From NCBI GenBank assembly GCA_964601515.1, contig CAZRNU010000149.1:1-7291 (forward strand): a DNA stretch of 7,291 nucleotides. Reading direction: 5' to 3'. The notes beneath the pieces were generated by a model, which saw nothing but the letters and a program-made list of their open reading frames with translations, did no database searches and was not told where the DNA came from. Source of the stretch: PWND01 sp964601515. GTDB taxonomy: Bacteria; Bacteroidota; Bacteroidia; Bacteroidales; UBA7960. Position 1 is the first letter of the stretch. Every line of letters starts with the position of its first letter. This document shows positions 4,190 to 7,291 of this stretch, in pieces. The position numbers were made by a program, and so were the translations under genes.

Positions 4190-7100
4190 TTAAACCCTTG
4201 CTTCCGGATGTCCGAAATAATATCCGCAAATGCTTGACAGTGGTGATATCATATAGTTTTCCGTTAGCTTCATGTTTGTGTTTTTTTCTACATCCAATAT
4301 TATAAATATTTTCTTTTTTTCACTATGCTCAGGGCATGCCGGATAACCTGGGGCCGGTCTTATTCCCTGATAATTATTCTTTCTAAAAGCCTCAATATTA
4401 AAAATCTCATCAGGCGAATAACCCCAATATTCTTTTCTAACTTTATAATGAAGCATTTCAGCAAAAGCTTCAGCTAAGCAATTACTCAAAACTTTAATTA
4501 TAAGTGAATTATATAAATCACCTTGCTTTTCATAATCCAATGCGAGCTTGTCGACTCCTATGCCGGCAGTAACTGCAAACAATCCAATATGGTCTTTCTT
4601 AGCGAAGTTTTTTGGTAAAATGTAGTCTGCAAGACTTGGATTATATTCTTTATCATCGCTGAGATTCCTTGGGAAATGGAAAGATGTTTGAACAGTATCA
4701 TTTATAACAATAACTTCCTCATTTTCAGAAAAAGCTTCAAAGAACCCGTAAACTGCCTGTGCCTTAATAAGCTTTTTCTCAGAAATGTGTTTTAATAATT
4801 GAAGCGCATCAAGCCAAAGTTGTTCTCTTAAATTATCAGCATCTTTTATTTTAAAACGACTTGTTCTGTTCATGTCAAGTTCGTAATAGAAAGCCTTTTC
4901 ATTCAAATACGGGATAAGCTCAGCAATTGGTTGGTCTTCAATTACAAAAACACCCTTTTTTGCGGGTGGTTTTGGAACAAGAGATAGTTCGGGCTTTGCC
5001 TTGTTTAGTCTTGCCTGCTCAATAGATAATTCAACTTTTTTATCGAGTTTATCTGATAATAATTCTGTTAAATGTTTTTGATGCAACTTGTTTTTGTCAA
5101 TAAAATCCTGCTTATACTTCTTGTCAGACAATGATTTTGCAATTTGTGCTGCCTGGGCTGCATCTTTTACGTGAATAACAGGTCCGTTATAAGCAGTGGC
5201 TATTTTAGTGGCTGTGTGAATATCTGATGTTGCTGCTCCACTAATCAGCAATGGAATATTTAGTCCTGCAGAATTCATTTCATTTGCAACATGTATCATC
5301 TCATCCAAAGACGGAGTGATAAGTCCGCTAAGTCCAACCATATCGGCATTTTCAGCTATAGCTTGCTGAACAATTCTATCTGCCGCCACCATTATACCCA
5401 AATCAATAATTTTAAAATTATTGCAAGCCAAAATAACTGAGGCTATATTTTTACCGATATCATGCACATCTCCTTTTACTGTTGCCAATATTATTTTCCC
5501 ATTTCCATTTCCATTTTCAAGCGCATTCTCATTTTCTATAAATGGAGTAAGAATATTCATTGCCTGCTTCATCACTCTTGCGCTTTTTACAATCTGAGGA
5601 AGAAACATTTTCCCTTCTCCAAACAAATCTCCAACTATATTCATCCCACTCATAAGCGGACCCTCAACAATTTGTAATGCATTTAAACCTGAGTTCATTG
5701 CATCAGTTATATCTTTTTCAAGATAATTTGTAACGCCGTGAATTAATGAATACTCAAGTCTTTGATCAACAGTCTTTTGTCTCCAGATATTATTGTTGTT
5801 AGCTGTTTTATTCTTGTGATTATTGTTTTTAGAATATTCAATCAGCTCGTTGGCGGCATTTGGATTTCTGTTAAAAACTAAATCTTCAATCAGTTTTACC
5901 AGGTCTTTGGGGATGTCGTCGTAAATTGGAAGCTTTCCGGCATTAACAATTCCCATATCCAGACCTGCTTTAATAGCATGATAAAGGAAAACAGAATGTA
6001 TTGCTTCTCTCAGACTGTCGTTTCCTCTGAAAGCAAAAGACAAATTGCTTATTCCACCGCTTGTTTTAGCAAAAGGAAGATTATCCTTTACCCATTTTAC
6101 TGCATTTATAAAATTCATTGCATAATCCCCGTGTTCAGCCATTCCGCTACCTATAATAAGCACATTAAGGTCGAATATTACATCCTGAAGCGGGAAATCT
6201 ATTTCTTTAAGCAGTTTATATGCTCTTTGAGCAACTTTGATTTTGTGTTCGTAACTTACAGCTTGCCCTTCCTCATCAAAGGCCATTACAACAGCTGCAG
6301 CATTATATCTTTTAATTCGCTTTGCCTTTTCAATGAAGTCTTGCTCACCTTCTTTCAGACTTATAGAATTAACAATTGCTTTGCCCTGAATACATTTCAA
6401 CGCCGCCTCAATTACGTCCCATTTCGAAGAATCAACCATAATTGGAACTTTAGCAACCTTTGGGTCGGAGCCAATATAGTTGAGGAACTTTTTCATACAT
6501 TCTTTGGCATCAAGCATAGAATCATCCATGCTAACATCTATAATCTGAGCTCCATTTTCCACCTGTTCGTGGGCAATAGCAAGGGCTTCTTCAAATTTGT
6601 TTTCACGGATAAGATTGGCAAATTTACTTGAACCTGAAACATTTGTACGTTCTCCAATATTTATAAAATTAGATTCTTTGCCTATAACCAAAGGTTCCAA
6701 ACCGGCTACAATAGTTTGCTGTTTGGTATTTTCAGCTACTCTTGGAGCAATATTTTTAACTGCATTCGCAATTTCGGCAATATGTTCAGGAGTGCTACCA
6801 CAACAACCTCCAACAATATTTATTAAACCAATATTCGCGAAATCCTTAATTTTTTCGGCCATTTTTTTGGGAGATTCATTATAATGGCCATGATGGTCGG
6901 GCATTCCGGCATTTGGGTATGCACTAATGAACAGATTTGTTTCATCCTTAATTCTAAAAAGATATTCCTTCATAAGGTCGGCTCCCAGCGAACAATTTAG
7001 TCCTACGCTTAATACAGAATCATAAGGTAAAGAATGAATGAAAGCTTCCGGCGTTTGCCCGGAAAGAGTTCTACCACTTGCATCTGAAATAGTAAATGAA

Positions 7101-7291
7101 ACCATTATTTTTACCTGAGAATTTCTCTCTGAAATAGCGTCAGCACAGGCTGCAACGGCTGCTTTTGCATTTATGGTGTCAAAAACAGTTTCAACCAACA
7201 GTAAGTCGACTCCACCATCAATTAATCCCAGGGCTTGTTCATGATAAGCATCATATAAATCATCATAAGTTATATTTCTGATTCCCGGGCA
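4190..7291 (-). CDS. metH: cobalamin-dependent methionine synthase, N-terminus beyond the window
   Basis: MetH transfers the methyl group of 5-methyl-THF via cobalamin to homocysteine. The frame is open to the right edge and conserved sequence (PGIRNITYDD...DGGVDLLLVETVFDT) covers it, so the gene continues outside; about 147 residues are missing by comparison with E. coli. Residue numbers here count from the Leu codon at 7198. The homocysteine domain has zinc ligands in GLNCSLG (C69) and GGCCGS (C132, C133). The pterin domain (~167-445) includes NIGERTNVSGS. The cobalamin cap and binding domains (~475-720) include GDVHDIG, with H579 as the lower axial cobalt ligand. The reactivation domain (~740-1002) includes GIRPAPGYPACPEH. 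Two Asn/Gly-rich linkers (~458-470; ~555-567) separate domains; the second is encoded by a hexamer microsatellite. Oddities: DLN replaces the usual DPN at 343-345, and the tail ends HPEARV, short of the usual aromatic pair. metF follows. Confidence 0.97.
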   Translation of the reverse strand, partial: CPGIRNITYDDLYDAYHEQALGLIDGGVDLLLVETVFDTINAKAAVAACADAISERNSQVKIMVSFTISDASGRTLSGQTPEAFIHSLPYDSVLSVGLNCSLGADLMKEYLFRIKDETNLFISAYPNAGMPDHHGHYNESPKKMAEKIKDFANIGLINIVGGCCGSTPEHIAEIANAVKNIAPRVAENTKQQTIVAGLEPLVIGKESNFINIGERTNVSGSSKFANLIRENKFEEALAIAHEQVENGAQIIDVSMDDSMLDAKECMKKFLNYIGSDPKVAKVPIMVDSSKWDVIEAALKCIQGKAIVNSISLKEGEQDFIEKAKRIKRYNAAAVVMAFDEEGQAVSYEHKIKVAQRAYKLLKEIDFPLQDVIFDLNVLIIGSGMAEHGDYAMNFINAVKWVKDNLPFAKTSGGISNLSFAFRGNDSLREAIHSVFLYHAIKAGLDMGIVNAGKLPIYDDIPKDLVKLIEDLVFNRNPNAANELIEYSKNNNHKNKTANNNNIWRQKTVDQRLEYSLIHGVTNYLEKDITDAMNSGLNALQIVEGPLMSGMNIVGDLFGEGKMFLPQIVKSARVMKQAMNILTPFIENENALENGNGNGKIILATVKGDVHDIGKNIASVILACNNFKIIDLGIMVAADRIVQQAIAENADMVGLSGLITPSLDEMIHVANEMNSAGLNIPLLISGAATSDIHTATKIATAYNGPVIHVKDAAQAAQIAKSLSDKKYKQDFIDKNKLHQKHLTELLSDKLDKKVELSIEQARLNKAKPELSLVPKPPAKKGVFVIEDQPIAELIPYLNEKAFYYELDMNRTSRFKIKDADNLREQLWLDALQLLKHISEKKLIKAQAVYGFFEAFSENEEVIVINDTVQTSFHFPRNLSDDKEYNPSLADYILPKNFAKKDHIGLFAVTAGIGVDKLALDYEKQGDLYNSLIIKVLSNCLAEAFAEMLHYKVRKEYWGYSPDEIFNIEAFRKNNYQGIRPAPGYPACPEHSEKKKIFIILDVEKNTNMKLTENYMISPLSSICGYYFGHPEARV

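Noticed and set aside
5978..6631. Long open frame on the plus strand within metH
   Set aside because: It is antisense to a strongly conserved gene, and its product is rich in Cys, Phe and His without any recognisable domain, as expected of a shadow frame.
7196..7198. TTG at 7198 as the start of metH
   Set aside because: Conserved MetH sequence continues in frame to the window edge (GIRNITYDD through GGVDLL), so this is an internal Leu codon and the gene is simply cut by the window.

Overview
The window is AT-rich, and every gene I can support lies on the minus strand. Several signs point to a member of the Bacteroidota, probably a Bacteroidales or Flavobacteriia-like lineage. These are the RHS core wording (YGARFYD...GRWHVIDPLAEKYYS.SPY.YV.NNPI), an ORF6N-domain gene, a 63-residue cold-shock protein that begins MNKGTVKFFN, a FELLPP-type MetF, the absence of clear Shine-Dalgarno sequences, and a TTG/TAnnTTTG-like promoter. 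This assignment is inferred from gene style. No rRNA or marker gene is present to confirm it.

Right half (about 3135-7291), in the direction of transcription: metH (cobalamin-dependent methionine synthase) enters from beyond the right edge without its first ~147 residues and stops at 4190. About 100 bp later comes metF (5,10-methylenetetrahydrofolate reductase). MetF makes the 5-methyl-THF that MetH uses to methylate homocysteine, so these are two consecutive steps at the folate/methionine junction. The gap between them is filled by a heptanucleotide tandem repeat (GGTRTCR) facing three inverted copies, and metH ends right at the edge of this repeat. The MetH C-terminus stops where the AdoMet-contacting tyrosine pair would be expected.

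Middle (about 1990-3134): a cold-shock-domain gene (csp) has a candidate promoter and a convincing intrinsic terminator. It is followed by about 840 bp without a gene, holding several perfect palindromes and a cluster of short degenerate direct and inverted repeats of a kind common between genes in Bacteroidota.

Left part (1-1989): an ORF6N-domain (phage/KilA-N-type) DNA-binding protein sits 21 bp upstream of an orphan RHS tip. That tip is a short stub of RHS core ending in the DPDG boundary, joined to a variable C-terminal domain with an HELGH zinc-metallopeptidase signature. A small membrane-anchored protein follows 27 bp later and is a candidate immunity protein. Its last codons run out of frame into a second RHS core fragment that continues beyond the left edge. 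The layout, core stub + toxin, then immunity gene, then core stub again, looks like an array of displaced RHS tip cassettes. It is the most interesting part of the window. The metH-metF-csp half is ordinary housekeeping apart from the repeat and the MetH tail.
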